Source of the DNA: Lachnospiraceae bacterium GAM79
Lineage (GTDB): Bacteria; Bacillota; Clostridia; Lachnospirales; Lachnospiraceae
DNA: 64,000 bases
Assembly: GCA_003584705.1 (NCBI GenBank)
Contig: AP018536.1
Location: 806,001-870,000 of the forward strand
Direction: 5' to 3'
Below, piece by piece: positions 9,136 to 19,244 of this stretch (positions are counted from its first letter, which is position 1; each line of letters opens with the position of its first letter). The notes under the pieces were generated by a model, which saw only the letters and a list, made by a program, of their open reading frames with translations, was not told the DNA's origin and made no database searches. Position numbers and translations under genes: made by a program.

Positions 9136-9741
9136 ATGGATATGAATATTGTATGCCTGGATCTGGAAGGAGTACTGGTGCCGGAGATCTGGATCGCTTT
9201 TGCGGAGGCCAGCGGAATCCCGGAACTGAAGAGAACCACCAGAGACGAGCCGGATTACGATAAATTAATGAAATGGAGACTTGGTATTCTGAAGGAACAC
9301 GGTCTGGGACTGAAGGAGATTCAGGAGACGATCGCAAAGATCGACCCCATCCCCGGGGCGAAGGAGTTTCTGGATGAGCTGCGTTCCATTACCCAGGTCA
9401 TCATTATCAGTGACACCTTTTCACAGTTTGCGGGCCCTCTGATGAAAAAACTGGGTTACCCCACCATCTTCTGTAATTCCCTGGAGGTAGCTGACAACGG
9501 TGAAATCACCGGTTTTAAGATGCGTGTGGAGAATTCCAAGTACACTACGGTGAAGGCATTGCAGTCTATCGGCTTCCAGACCATCGCCAGCGGTGACAGC
9601 CACAACGATCTGGGCATGATCCAGGCCAGCAAGGCAGGGTTCCTGTTCAAGAGTACCGAACAGATCAAAAAAGATCATCCGGAGCTTCCAGCCTATGAGA
9701 CCTATGACGAACTGATGGCAGCCATCAAAAAAGCATTATAA
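9136..9741 (+). CDS. thrH: HAD phosphatase: phosphoserine phosphatase / homoserine phosphotransferase
   Basis: This 201-residue HAD-superfamily enzyme closely follows the ThrH pattern. The first motif is C-L-D-L-E-G-V-L-V-P-E-I-W, in which the second acidic residue is Glu rather than the usual Asp. The I-S-D-T-F motif II and S-G-D-S-H-N-D motif IV are present. ThrH proteins remove phosphate from phosphoserine and can pass it to homoserine, linking serine and threonine synthesis. It is transcribed alone, from the promoter at 9068 to the terminator at 9766. Confidence 0.9.
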   Translation: MDMNIVCLDLEGVLVPEIWIAFAEASGIPELKRTTRDEPDYDKLMKWRLGILKEHGLGLKEIQETIAKIDPIPGAKEFLDELRSITQVIIISDTFSQFAGPLMKKLGYPTIFCNSLEVADNGEITGFKMRVENSKYTTVKALQSIGFQTIASGDSHNDLGMIQASKAGFLFKSTEQIKKDHPELPAYETYDELMAAIKKAL

Positions 9742-9765
9742 TCTCCTATATTACTATTACTATGA

Positions 9766-9806
9766 AAAACTCTCCGGACAGATGTTATTCTGTTGAGGAG
9801 AGTTTT
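9766..9806 (+). terminator. Rho-independent terminator after thrH
   Basis: AAAACTCTCC (9766-9775) pairs with GGAGAGTTTT (9797-9806). The T run is part of the stem, so it could also work on the other strand. Confidence 0.75.
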
Positions 9807-9983
9807 CTGTGTATACAGTGAATGCGTTTAATGGAGAATATTGATCCGCCACACACGGAAAACAGGGAAAAGACAAATAAAATATAAAAATATAATCGAA
9901 ATTAAAAAAGTTATTTACATATTTTTACAAAATGTTACAATATTATAATATGACTTGTTATCACCAATAGTAAGGAGAGGAAA

Positions 9984-11684
9984 ATGTTCGAAAATTTGAA
10001 AATCAGGCAGCGCCTGAAAAAAGCTTTTGCCATTATTGTAGTTATATCATCTATTGCAGGAGTGCTCGGAGCACTGGCAATGATCGTTACCATGAACCGC
10101 TATCAGCATGCATTGACCAATTACGGTTTTTCACAGGGAGATATCGGTAAGGCCATGACTGTATTCACGGATGTAAGATCCGCAACCCGTGGAATCATAG
10201 GATATAACGACCCGGATCTGGTGGACGGTCTGATCACGACTCACGATGAGAAGAAGCAGGCTTTTCTTGAATACTGGGAAGTTGTCGGCGAGACTGTTGT
10301 TTCTTCAAAGGAGAAGGAACTGTATGATCAGGTAAATGAGCAGATTCAGCAGTACTGGGAGCTGGATCAGCAGGCCATTAATACCGGTAAGGTGGATATG
10401 GAAGAGAAGCGTATGCAGGCACAGGAGCTGATGCAGAATCAGGTAGCACCGCTTTATAATGAAATTTATGATACCATGCGTGAACTTATGAACGAGAATG
10501 TCCGTGAAGGAGATTCCCTTTCTTCCATACTGAATATCATGGGATTTATCTTCCTGCTTATCATTGTTGGTGTGATCGTGCTAGCAATTATCATTGCAAC
10601 GAGAATGGAACATGCAATCTCTCAGGGAATCGCAGCACCGCTGGATGCATTGGCAAAGCGTCTGGAGACTTTTGCACAGGGTAACCTGTCCGATCCGTTC
10701 CCGACACTGAACAGTAAGGATGAGATCGCTGACATGATTCATTCTGCAAATGAAATGGCAGAAAAGCTGAGTTTTGTCATTGCCGACACCGGAGAAGTTA
10801 TGAGCCAGATGGCAAACGGCAATTACAACATCACTTCCAAGAACCCGGATATGTATCAGGGTGATTTTGAACAGTTGTTTCTGTCTATCCGTAACATGAA
10901 GACACAGATGGTTCAGACACTGCGTTCCATCGAGGAGTCTTCCAGGCAGGTATCCGCAGGTGCAGCTAACCTGGCAGATGCTTCCCAGAATCTGGCAGAG
11001 GGCGCTACCGAGCAGGCAGGTGCCGTAGAAGAACTGCAGGCTACCATTACCAACATTACTTCCAATATTGAGCAGGCTGCTGAACAGGCACAGGAGTCCT
11101 ATGAGCAGGCCAGAAAATATGCGAACGAAGCAGATAACAGCAGAGCAGAGATGAAGGCTATGGTGGATGCTATGGCCAGAATCAGTGATACTTCCAACAA
11201 GATCGGCAATATCATTTCTGAAATCGAGGATATTGCATCCCAGACCAACCTGTTGTCCCTGAATGCTTCCATCGAGGCAGCCAGAGCAGGTGAGGCAGGC
11301 CGTGGATTCGCTGTGGTTGCTGACCAGATCCGTCAGCTGGCAGAGCAGAGTACCAAGTCTGCTGTAGATACCAGAGACCTGATTGAAGGTTCCATGCAGG
11401 AGATCAAGGAAGGCAACCAGGCTGCAGACAGCGCTGCTGCTTCCATCGAGATCGTAGTAGACGGTATCGGCAAGATTGCAGAGTCTTCCCGCAGTATCAG
11501 CGAGATCTCCAAGGACCAGGCCAATGCCATGGATCAGGCAGAGCAGGGTGTCAACCAGATCTCCGAGGTAGTACAGTCCAACTCCGCTACCGCAGAAGAA
11601 TCTTCCGCTACCAGCCAGGAATTGTCTGCACAGGCAATCTCTCTGGATGAGCTGATCAGCAAGTTTATTCTTCCTCAGGAATAA
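9984..11684 (+). CDS. Methyl-accepting chemotaxis protein
   Basis: This 566-residue receptor has one membrane helix at residues about 14-36, an extracellular four-helix-type sensor (about 37-185), a second membrane helix (about 188-210), a HAMP domain and a long signalling coiled coil. The highly conserved hairpin tip is seen ([21 protein letters not shown]). It senses an unknown ligand and controls CheA. No other chemotaxis gene is nearby, so it is an orphan receptor with its own A+T-rich promoter region and terminator. Confidence 0.95.
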   Translation: MFENLKIRQRLKKAFAIIVVISSIAGVLGALAMIVTMNRYQHALTNYGFSQGDIGKAMTVFTDVRSATRGIIGYNDPDLVDGLITTHDEKKQAFLEYWEVVGETVVSSKEKELYDQVNEQIQQYWELDQQAINTGKVDMEEKRMQAQELMQNQVAPLYNEIYDTMRELMNENVREGDSLSSILNIMGFIFLLIIVGVIVLAIIIATRMEHAISQGIAAPLDALAKRLETFAQGNLSDPFPTLNSKDEIADMIHSANEMAEKLSFVIADTGEVMSQMANGNYNITSKNPDMYQGDFEQLFLSIRNMKTQMVQTLRSIEESSRQVSAGAANLADASQNLAEGATEQAGAVEELQATITNITSNIEQAAEQAQESYEQARKYANEADNSRAEMKAMVDAMARISDTSNKIGNIISEIEDIASQTNLLSLNASIEAARAGEAGRGFAVVADQIRQLAEQSTKSAVDTRDLIEGSMQEIKEGNQAADSAAASIEIVVDGIGKIAESSRSISEISKDQANAMDQAEQGVNQISEVVQSNSATAEESSATSQELSAQAISLDELISKFILPQE

Positions 11685-11724
11685 GAACGGCTGAGACATT
11701 GAGAAAAATATAGTACAGCTGGAA

Positions 11725-11756
11725 AAGCAGGTATCGGCAACGATGCCTGCTTTTTT
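11725..11756 (+). terminator. Rho-independent terminator after the chemotaxis receptor
   Basis: The stem AGCAGGTATCG/CGATGCCTGCT has a 4-base GCAA loop and is followed by a T run (11751-11756). Confidence 0.85.
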
Positions 11757-11769
11757 CTCTGACAGGAAG

Positions 11770-11799
11770 TGGACAAGGCTGCCCGGAATGGGATATAAT
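11770..11799 (+). promoter_or_regulatory. Promoter for the rsmH-like operon
   Basis: TGGACA (11770-11775) and TATAAT (11794-11799) are separated by 18 bases, about 60 bases ahead of the start codon. Confidence 0.45.
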
Positions 11800-11859
11800 T
11801 ACAGGGAAACAGAATTGCGGACACAGAGAATGAAATAATGAAATGAGGTAAGCATAGGA

Positions 11860-12915
11860 ATGGATCAGGAGCAGACACCCCACAAGCGCCGGGTGCGTTA
11901 TAAAGGAAAATATCCCAGAAAATTCGAGGAAAAATATAAAGAATTACAGCCGGAAAAATACGGGGATACCATAGCCCATGTGATTCAGAAGGGAAACACT
12001 CCCGCAGGCATGCATATCTCCATTATGGTAAAGGAGATTCTGGATTTCCTGAAGATCCAGCCGGGAGAGACCGGATTTGATGCAACACTGGGCTACGGTG
12101 GGCATACGAAAGCCATGTTGGATCAGCTGCAGGGGCGTGGGCATATCTATGCCACAGACGTAGATCCGGAGGAGTCTGCCAAGACGAAGAAACGACTGGC
12201 AGAGGCCGGTTACGGAGAAGAGATTCTGACCATCAAATTACAGAATTTCTGCACTATAGATGAGATTGCAAAAGAGGTCGGAGGATTTGATTTTATTCTG
12301 GCAGATCTGGGAGTATCTTCCATGCAGATCGATAATCCCAGCAGAGGATTTTCTTTCAAGGTGGACGGTCCGCTAGATCTCAGACTGAATCAGCAGCAAG
12401 GAATCAGTGCAGCAGAGCGCCTGGATACCATCAGCAGAGAAGAACTGGCGGGAATGCTTTATGAGAATTCCGACGAGCCCTACTGCGAGGAGCTGGCGAG
12501 GGCCATTACCGATGAGATACGTAAGGGACATCGGATCGATACCACGACGAAACTGCGGGAAGTCATTGAGAAGACTCTGGATTTTCTCCCGGAAAAGGAG
12601 AAAAAAGATACCATCAAGAAGACCTGTCAGAGGACGTTCCAGGCTCTGCGTATTGATGTGAACCGTGAATTTGAAGTATTGTATGAGTTCATGGAAAAGC
12701 TGCCGGGAGCCTTGAAACCCGGCGGAAGAGTAGCTATCCTGACTTTCCATTCCGGCGAAGACAAGCTGGTGAAGCAGGCATTGAAGGAAGGCTACCGGAA
12801 CGGCATTTATGCCGATTATGCGAAAGACGTGATCCGCCCTTCTGCGGAAGAATGCGTACAGAACGGCAGGGCCCGTTCCACGAAGATGCGCTGGGCAATC
12901 CGGGCAGAAGCATAG
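11860..12915 (+). CDS. RsmH-like 16S rRNA cytosine-N4 methyltransferase (divergent paralog)
   Basis: This 351-residue SAM-dependent methyltransferase is of the MraW/RsmH family, which methylates N4 of C1402 in 16S rRNA. Seen are the D-A-T-L-G-Y-G-G-H-T SAM loop, A-D-L-G-V-S-S-M-Q-I-D, R-G-F-S-F and the C-terminal L-T-F-H-S-G-E-D motif (usually F-H-S-L-E-D). About 50 extra basic residues precede the domain. It lies outside the usual mraZ/ftsL cell-division cluster and differs at several motif positions, so it is likely a second copy with a possibly different RNA target. A small conserved hypothetical gene and dnaE follow closely. Confidence 0.8.
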   Translation: MDQEQTPHKRRVRYKGKYPRKFEEKYKELQPEKYGDTIAHVIQKGNTPAGMHISIMVKEILDFLKIQPGETGFDATLGYGGHTKAMLDQLQGRGHIYATDVDPEESAKTKKRLAEAGYGEEILTIKLQNFCTIDEIAKEVGGFDFILADLGVSSMQIDNPSRGFSFKVDGPLDLRLNQQQGISAAERLDTISREELAGMLYENSDEPYCEELARAITDEIRKGHRIDTTTKLREVIEKTLDFLPEKEKKDTIKKTCQRTFQALRIDVNREFEVLYEFMEKLPGALKPGGRVAILTFHSGEDKLVKQALKEGYRNGIYADYAKDVIRPSAEECVQNGRARSTKMRWAIRAEA

Positions 12916-12945
12916 ACTGACAGATGGAACAAAGGAGGTGTGGGA

Positions 12946-13320
12946 ATGACTGTTATGGAATTTATCAATGCACACAGGGAGGATATGGAACCCTGTGAGT
13001 GTGTGATCCTGCCGGACGGCAGTGTGGAAGAGCCACAGCCTTCTCATATCAAAAAGCTGGAGGAAATCTCCGGCGAAGATAAACTGACACTGAACAGCCG
13101 TATGGAGAAAAATATGGAGCCTATATTTTTCATGGTGGAGTATACCGGCTGTATGTTAATATGGAGTACCCGTGTAGTGGTGCCGTCACACCCGACACCG
13201 GCACAGGAAGAGACGTTGGAGACATTGCATTTTGCGGCAATGCTGGCCCCCGGTTATCATAGAGAACAGGTGGGACCGGTCTACGAGGAATGCGTCAGAA
13301 GAGCAAAAGAACTGCACTAG
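12946..13320 (+). CDS. Conserved hypothetical protein upstream of dnaE
   Basis: This 124-residue soluble protein has no recognised domain. The ATG at 12946 is preferred over a GTG two codons earlier because AGGAGG (12933-12938) then sits at normal spacing. It lies 30 bases after the rsmH-like gene and 15 bases before dnaE, so it is probably co-transcribed with both. No motif suggests a function. Confidence 0.7.
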   Translation: MTVMEFINAHREDMEPCECVILPDGSVEEPQPSHIKKLEEISGEDKLTLNSRMEKNMEPIFFMVEYTGCMLIWSTRVVVPSHPTPAQEETLETLHFAAMLAPGYHREQVGPVYEECVRRAKELH

Positions 13321-13335
13321 AAAGGGAACGACAAA

Positions 13336-16300
13336 ATGGCATTTACACATCTTCATGTTCATACAGAATATTCGCTGCTGGATGGATCCAATAAGATCAA
13401 AGAGTATGTGGCCAGAGTCAAAGAGCTGGGAATGAACAGTGCGGCAATTACCGACCATGGTGTCATGTACGGTGTAATCGATTTTTACCGTGCCGCGAGG
13501 GAAGCCGGCATCAAGCCAATCCTGGGCTGCGAGGTGTATGTGGCGCCGAATTCCCGTTTTGACAAAGAACTGACCGGCGGAGAGGATCGCTATCATCATC
13601 TGGTGCTGCTGGCAGAGAATAATACCGGTTATGCGAATCTGATGAAAATCGTCAGCCGTGGCTTTACGGAAGGATATTATTATAAACCCCGTGTGGACAT
13701 GGAAGTGCTGCAGGAGTTCCACGAGGGAATTATCGCATTGTCAGCCTGCCTTGCAGGTGAAGTGCCCCGGTTTATTCTGAAGGGAATGAAGGACGAAGCG
13801 AGAAAAGCGGCTCGCAAATACGAGGCCTGCTTCGGCAAGGGCAATTATTTTCTGGAACTGCAGGATCACGGTATCCCGGAGCAGCGTACGGTGAACATGG
13901 AACTGCTCCAGATGAGCAGAGAACTGGACATTCCGCTGGTAACCACCAACGATGTGCATTACACCTATGCTGAGGATGCGATTCCCCACGATATTCTGCT
14001 GTGTCTGCAGACCGGCAAAAAGCTGGCGGACGAGGATCGCATGCGTTATGAGGGCGGTCAGTATTACGTCAAGAGCGAAGAGGAAATGAAGGGACTGTTC
14101 CCCTATGCATGGGAGGCCGTGGAGAATACCCAGAGGATTGCAGACCGTTGTAATGTGGAGATAGAGTTTGGCGTGACGAAGCTGCCGAAATACGATGTGC
14201 CGGAGGGGTACGATTCCTGGAGCTACCTGAATAAGCTCTGCGATGACGGACTGGCAGAGCGTTACGGTGACGGTGACCAGCCTGCCGGGGAGACCGGACA
14301 GACCCTGCGGGAACGTCTGGATTACGAGCTGGGTGTCATCCGCAGAATGGGATATGTGGACTATTTCCTGATCGTATGGGATTTCATCAACTATGCGAAA
14401 GAGCACGGGATTCCAGTGGGACCGGGACGAGGTTCCGCTGCGGGAAGTATCGTGGCATATTGCCTGAAGATCACCAACATTGATCCCATTCATTATAATC
14501 TGCTGTTTGAACGTTTCCTGAATCCGGAACGTGTGTCCATGCCCGATATTGATGTGGACTTCTGCTTCGAACGGAGACAGGAAGTCATCGATTATGTGGG
14601 CAGAAAATACGGCAACGACAAGGTGGTGCAGATCGTTACGTTCGGTACTCTGGCAGCCAAGGGTGTCATCCGTGATGTGGGACGTGTTATGGATCTGCCC
14701 TATGCGTTCGTGGATTCCATTGCCAAGATGGTACCCAACGAACTGAATATTACTTTGAACAAGGCATTGGAAATGAATCCGGAATTCCGCAAGCTTTATC
14801 AGGAGGATGAGCAGGTGCATCATCTGATCGATATGTGTAAGCGCCTGGAAGGACTGCCCAGACATACCTCCATGCACGCGGCGGGGGTGGTCATCTGTCA
14901 GAAGGCGGCGGATGAATTCGTGCCGCTGTCCAGAGGCTCCGACGGTTCCATCGTCACCCAGTTTACCATGACGACATTGGAAGAACTGGGACTGCTGAAA
15001 ATGGATTTCCTGGGACTGCGTACACTGACTGTGATCCATGATGCGGTAAAATTCATCGAGAATACCACCGGCAGACACATTGATGTGGATGTCATTGACT
15101 ATAACGATCCGAAAGTACTGGCTTCCATCGGCACCGGCAGAACGGAAGGTGTGTTCCAGCTGGAAAGTGCCGGGATGAAGAGCTTCATGAAGGAACTGCG
15201 CCCCCAGAATCTGGAAGATGTGGTGGCTGGTATTTCCCTGTATCGTCCGGGTCCTATGGATTTTATCCCGAAGTATATTCAGGGTAAAAATCATCCGGAT
15301 GCGGTAACTTATGCCTGTCCCCAGCTGGAGCCGATCTTAAAGCCCACCTACGGCTGTATTGTATATCAGGAACAGGTAATGCAGATCGTTCGTGATCTGG
15401 CGGGCTATACACTGGGACGAAGCGATCTGGTGCGCCGTGCCATGAGTAAGAAGAAACAGTCCGTCATGGAAAAAGAGCGGGCCAACTTCATCTACGGCAA
15501 CCCGGAGGAAAATGTCCCCGGCTGTATTGCCAACGGCATTGACGAGCAGACAGCAGGGCAGATCTACGATATGATGATGGATTTTGCCAAATATGCGTTC
15601 AACAAGTCCCATGCGGCCTGTTATGCGGTAGTGGCTTACCAGACAGCGTATTTGAAATACTATTATCCCGTAGAATTCATGGCGGCGTTGATGACTTCCG
15701 TCATCGATAACCCGAAAAAAGTATCGGAGTATATTTTGAACTGCCGGAACATGAATATCGCCATTCTGCCGCCGGATGTAAATGCGGGAGAAGCCGGATT
15801 CTCTGTGACAGACGGCAAGATCCGCTATGCCCTGACAGCTATCAAGGGTGTGGGACGTCCCATCATTGACAGCCTGGTACAGGAGCGTAAGGAAAGAGGC
15901 CCTTTCACGAATCTGAAGGACTTTATTACCCGCATGTCCGATAAAAAAGAGATGAATAAGCGGGCTATTGAGAACCTGATCAAAGCAGGAGCCATGGACG
16001 GACTGGGCGGTACGAGAAAACAGTTCATGAGTGTCTATGTGCAGATCGCGGACCATATTGCCCATGATAAAAAGAACAATCTGGCCGGACAGATCTCCCT
16101 GTTTGACATTGCAGGGGAAGAAGATAAGGAAGAATTCGATATCCGGATGCCGGATGTGGGCGAATACAATAAGGAGATGCTGTTGGGCTTCGAAAAAGAG
16201 GTGCTGGGTGTCTACGTCAGCGGTCATCCCCTGGAGGAATATCAGGAGCTGTGGCAGAACTGCATCAGCAATACTGCCGGGGATTTTGCCCTGGATGAAG

Positions 16301-17109
16301 AGACCGGAGAGGTGCAGTTAGTCAGGGACCAGGCCAATGCAGTCATCGGAGGATTGATCGCGGACAAGACAGTAAAATACACCAAGAATGACAAGATCAT
16401 GGCATTTTTGAATGTGGAGGATCTGATCGGTAATGTGGAAGTCGTGGTATTTCCACAGGTGTACGAGCGCTACAGTACCTTGCTTGTGGAGGATGCGAAG
16501 GTGTTTATCCGGGGCAGAGTATCCCTGGAAGAAGACAAGGACGGCAAGCTGATCTGCGACCAGATCATCAGTTTCGAGGATGCGCAGGCTGCGAGAGCGG
16601 CGAACCAGCCCCTGTTCCCCAGAAATTACGGAGGCCGGGGCGGCAGCAGCCGCGGCGGATCCTACGGAAACGGAAGTGGAAATGGCGGTGCCGGTGGATA
16701 CCGGAATGCCGGGAACGGCTACGGACAATACCAAAATGACGGTATGAACAGCAGCAGTATGTCGGTGGGACAGACCGGTCAGGCAGCAGGACAAATGCAG
16801 TCCGGGCAGCGTACACAGGCAAATGGAACCCCTCAGAAAAAAGGCATGCCGGCGGGAGCCTGGATCCAGTTCCCCAATATGGAGGCCTATAAGACCAGAG
16901 AGCAGGAACTGCTGCAGGCCATTGCGGATTCCGACGGGGATGACGATGTGGTGATCTATCTGCGGGACATTAAAAATATTAAGATCCTGCCCCAAAATCT
17001 CCAGGTAAAAGCTGACGGGGCATTAATGGAAAAGCTTACAGTGCTGTTCGGAAAAGAAAATGTTAAATTTATAACGAAACCTATTGAAAACCGCTCAAAA
17101 ATAGATTAA
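13336..17109 (+). CDS. dnaE: DNA polymerase III subunit alpha (DnaE type)
   Basis: This 1257-residue C-family polymerase begins with a PHP domain (H-L-H-V-H-T-E-Y-S-L-L-D-G-S). The polymerase core has the M-P-D-I-D-V-D-F catalytic motif at about residues 400-407 and a conserved H-T-S-M-H-A-A-G-V-V region. A helix-hairpin-helix and an OB fold (about 1000-1085) follow. An unusual stretch rich in Gly, Ser, Asn and Gln (about 1095-1170) then leads to a small folded C-terminal domain. In Firmicutes, DnaE works with PolC, mainly extending primers. pfkA follows after 55 bases. Confidence 0.95.
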   Translation: MAFTHLHVHTEYSLLDGSNKIKEYVARVKELGMNSAAITDHGVMYGVIDFYRAAREAGIKPILGCEVYVAPNSRFDKELTGGEDRYHHLVLLAENNTGYANLMKIVSRGFTEGYYYKPRVDMEVLQEFHEGIIALSACLAGEVPRFILKGMKDEARKAARKYEACFGKGNYFLELQDHGIPEQRTVNMELLQMSRELDIPLVTTNDVHYTYAEDAIPHDILLCLQTGKKLADEDRMRYEGGQYYVKSEEEMKGLFPYAWEAVENTQRIADRCNVEIEFGVTKLPKYDVPEGYDSWSYLNKLCDDGLAERYGDGDQPAGETGQTLRERLDYELGVIRRMGYVDYFLIVWDFINYAKEHGIPVGPGRGSAAGSIVAYCLKITNIDPIHYNLLFERFLNPERVSMPDIDVDFCFERRQEVIDYVGRKYGNDKVVQIVTFGTLAAKGVIRDVGRVMDLPYAFVDSIAKMVPNELNITLNKALEMNPEFRKLYQEDEQVHHLIDMCKRLEGLPRHTSMHAAGVVICQKAADEFVPLSRGSDGSIVTQFTMTTLEELGLLKMDFLGLRTLTVIHDAVKFIENTTGRHIDVDVIDYNDPKVLASIGTGRTEGVFQLESAGMKSFMKELRPQNLEDVVAGISLYRPGPMDFIPKYIQGKNHPDAVTYACPQLEPILKPTYGCIVYQEQVMQIVRDLAGYTLGRSDLVRRAMSKKKQSVMEKERANFIYGNPEENVPGCIANGIDEQTAGQIYDMMMDFAKYAFNKSHAACYAVVAYQTAYLKYYYPVEFMAALMTSVIDNPKKVSEYILNCRNMNIAILPPDVNAGEAGFSVTDGKIRYALTAIKGVGRPIIDSLVQERKERGPFTNLKDFITRMSDKKEMNKRAIENLIKAGAMDGLGGTRKQFMSVYVQIADHIAHDKKNNLAGQISLFDIAGEEDKEEFDIRMPDVGEYNKEMLLGFEKEVLGVYVSGHPLEEYQELWQNCISNTAGDFALDEETGEVQLVRDQANAVIGGLIADKTVKYTKNDKIMAFLNVEDLIGNVEVVVFPQVYERYSTLLVEDAKVFIRGRVSLEEDKDGKLICDQIISFEDAQAARAANQPLFPRNYGGRGGSSRGGSYGNGSGNGGAGGYRNAGNGYGQYQNDGMNSSSMSVGQTGQAAGQMQSGQRTQANGTPQKKGMPAGAWIQFPNMEAYKTREQELLQAIADSDGDDDVVIYLRDIKNIKILPQNLQVKADGALMEKLTVLFGKENVKFITKPIENRSKID

Positions 17110-17164
17110 AATAAGGAATCGAGAAGAGAAAACTATTCGTTCGTTTACTTAGGAGGTAACAGTC

Positions 17165-18139
17165 ATGGCAAAAGAGATTAAGACGATCGGCGTATTGACC
17201 AGCGGCGGTGATGCACCGGGAATGAACGCTGCTATTCGTGCAGTTGTTCGTACAGCCATTGCAAGAGGACTGAAGGTTAAGGGAATCAAAAAAGGCTATC
17301 AGGGTCTTTTGAATGAAGAGATCATAGATATGGAAGCCAAGGACGTATCCGATATCATTCAGCGCGGTGGTACGATCTTAGGAACCGCACGTTGTCTGGA
17401 GTTCAAGGAAGCGGAAGGACAGAAGAAGGGTGCTGAGATCTGCAGAAAGCACGGTATCGACGGTATCGTTGTCATCGGCGGTGACGGTTCTTACCGTGGT
17501 GCACAGGCACTGTCCAGACTTGGTATTAATACTATCGGTCTTCCCGGAACCATCGACCTGGATATTGCATGTACCGAGTACACAATCGGTTTCGATACTG
17601 CTGTCAACACAGCAATGCAGGCAATCGACAAGGTTAAGGATACTTCTTCCTCTCATGAGAGATGCAGTATCATCGAGGTAATGGGCAGAAATGCCGGTTA
17701 TATCGCTCTGTGGTGCGGTATTGCCAACGGTGCCGAGGATATCCTGCTTCCCGAGAAGTACGATTACAACGAACAGAATATTATCAATAATATCATTACC
17801 AACCGTAAGCATGGTAAGACCCATCATATCATCATCAATGCCGAGGGAATCGGACATTCCACTTCCATGGCCCGGCGTATCGAGGCTGCTACCGGTATTG
17901 AGACCCGTGCTACGATCTTAGGTTACATGCAGCGTGGCGGAAGCCCTACTGCCAAGGATCGTTACTATGCATCTATCATGGGTGCTTACGCAGTAGATAT
18001 CATGCTGGAAGGCAAGACCAACCGTGTCGTAGGTTATCAGCACGGTGAGTTCATCGATTTCGATATCGAAGAGGCTTTGCAGATGCAGAAGGGCATCAAT
18101 GAGTACCAGTTCGAGGTATCTCATCTGCTGTCCATCTAA
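17165..18139 (+). CDS. pfkA: ATP-dependent 6-phosphofructokinase
   Basis: This 324-residue glycolytic enzyme phosphorylates fructose-6-phosphate. It has the T-S-G-G-D-A-P-G-M-N ATP loop, V-I-G-G-D-G-S-Y-R-G (glycines typical of ATP rather than pyrophosphate users) and P-G-T-I-D-L-D-I at the catalytic site, where N-D is more usual than L-D. The R-G-G-S-P-T fructose-phosphate motif is also present. A strong AGGAGG precedes the start. A terminator follows at 18211. Confidence 0.95.
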   Translation: MAKEIKTIGVLTSGGDAPGMNAAIRAVVRTAIARGLKVKGIKKGYQGLLNEEIIDMEAKDVSDIIQRGGTILGTARCLEFKEAEGQKKGAEICRKHGIDGIVVIGGDGSYRGAQALSRLGINTIGLPGTIDLDIACTEYTIGFDTAVNTAMQAIDKVKDTSSSHERCSIIEVMGRNAGYIALWCGIANGAEDILLPEKYDYNEQNIINNIITNRKHGKTHHIIINAEGIGHSTSMARRIEAATGIETRATILGYMQRGGSPTAKDRYYASIMGAYAVDIMLEGKTNRVVGYQHGEFIDFDIEEALQMQKGINEYQFEVSHLLSI

Positions 18140-18210
18140 TTTAATTTAACAGTTCAGACTGCGAAGCAGGCACTTTTATAAATAAGAGTGTCTGAACGGA
18201 TATGAAGACA

Positions 18211-18243
18211 AAGGCGTTTCCCATTGCGTGGAAACGCCTTTTT
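18211..18243 (+). terminator. Rho-independent terminator after pfkA
   Basis: AAGGCGTTTCC (18211-18221) pairs with GGAAACGCCTT (18230-18240), followed by more T. Confidence 0.88.
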
Positions 18244-18261
18244 GACTATAATAAACTCATC

Positions 18262-18398
18262 CATAGAATGCATCCCGACTGCTTGCAGGCAGGGGATCAT
18301 TCTATGAGAGGAGTAAACAAACATAAGTAAGTAGGGTGATTAGCCCGGATTACGCATGTTTGCTATGGTTTCGAAAGTTTGCAGAACGGAGAAACCAT
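18262..18398 (+). other. Structured leader before the TrmH-family gene
   Basis: Two hairpins lie in this gene-free stretch. CATAGAATG...CATTCTATG (18262-18306) is extended inside by ATCCC/GGGAT and CTGC/GCAG, and ATGGTTTC (18365-18372) pairs with GAAACCAT (18391-18398). Neither has a T run. They may form a regulatory leader, but no known riboswitch class was recognised. Confidence 0.45.
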
Positions 18399-18434
18399 AT
18401 TATTATGATGTTTAGGAGCGGTTAGCAGACAGAT

Positions 18435-19244
18435 ATGATCACAAGCAACAACAATGCAAAAGTAAAACAGGTGGTGCAGTGGCAGACCAAGGCAAAGGAG
18501 CGCCGCAAGGATCACGTATTTCTGGCAGAAGGTATCAGAATGTGTGAGGAGGCTCCGGTAAAAAACGTGCGGGAGGTCTATCTTACGGAAGAACTGGAGC
18601 AAAAGATCCGGCAGAATGCCCAGAACGGAGACACAGCATTCTGGGACAAATTGCAGCAGACCGGTTACGAGACCGTATCCCCGGAAGTTTTTGCCAAAAT
18701 GGCGGATACCCAGACCCCCCAGGGCATTCTGACAGTGCTGGAACAGCCGGTCTATGACCTGACACAGCTGTTGGAACAGCCGGATCCTTTATTTCTGATG
18801 CTGGAAAATCTGCAGGATCCGGGCAATCTGGGAACCATGATCCGTACCGGAGAAGGAGCAGGAATAACGGGTGTTATCATGAACAACCAGACGGTTGATA
18901 TCTTTAATCCCAAGACCATCCGTGCCACCATGGGGTCTATTTTCCGGGTACCCATTGTCTACGTGCCGGATCTGGCACCGGTGCTGGAACAGATGCATGC
19001 AAAAGGTATCTACACCTATGCGGCACACTTGAAAGGACAGGAATACTACGATTCCTTTTCTTTCCGGGAGCCTACGGCGTTCCTCATCGGCAACGAAGGA
19101 AACGGCTTATCCAAGGAAATCTCCGACCAGGCGGGACAGTATCTCAAGATCCCCATGGAGGGCAGGGTGGAATCCCTGAATGCCTCCATTGCAGCGGCCC
19201 TTCTGATGTACGAGGCCCACAGACAGCGAAGCGCAAGACTGTAA
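18435..19244 (+). CDS. TrmH/SpoU-family RNA 2'-O-methyltransferase
   Basis: This 269-residue enzyme has an N-terminal RNA-binding substrate domain (about 1-105) and a knotted SPOUT domain. The three family motifs are seen: N-L-Q-D-P-G-N-L-G-T-M-I-R-T, L-I-G-N-E-G-N-G-L-S and I-P-M-E-G-R-V-E-S-L-N-A-S-I-A. It should methylate a ribose in rRNA or tRNA, but the target nucleotide cannot be told. A weak GGAG lies about 20 bases upstream of the ATG. It is followed by proC after about 160 bases. Confidence 0.92.
   Translation: MITSNNNAKVKQVVQWQTKAKERRKDHVFLAEGIRMCEEAPVKNVREVYLTEELEQKIRQNAQNGDTAFWDKLQQTGYETVSPEVFAKMADTQTPQGILTVLEQPVYDLTQLLEQPDPLFLMLENLQDPGNLGTMIRTGEGAGITGVIMNNQTVDIFNPKTIRATMGSIFRVPIVYVPDLAPVLEQMHAKGIYTYAAHLKGQEYYDSFSFREPTAFLIGNEGNGLSKEISDQAGQYLKIPMEGRVESLNASIAAALLMYEAHRQRSARL

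Noticed and set aside
13741..15294. Long minus-strand reading frame opposite dnaE (517 codons), and similar ones opposite murA, metK and the chemotaxis receptor gene
   Set aside because: They mirror the codon pattern of strongly coding plus-strand genes, have no ribosome sites and encode His/Cys-rich sequences unlike proteins.
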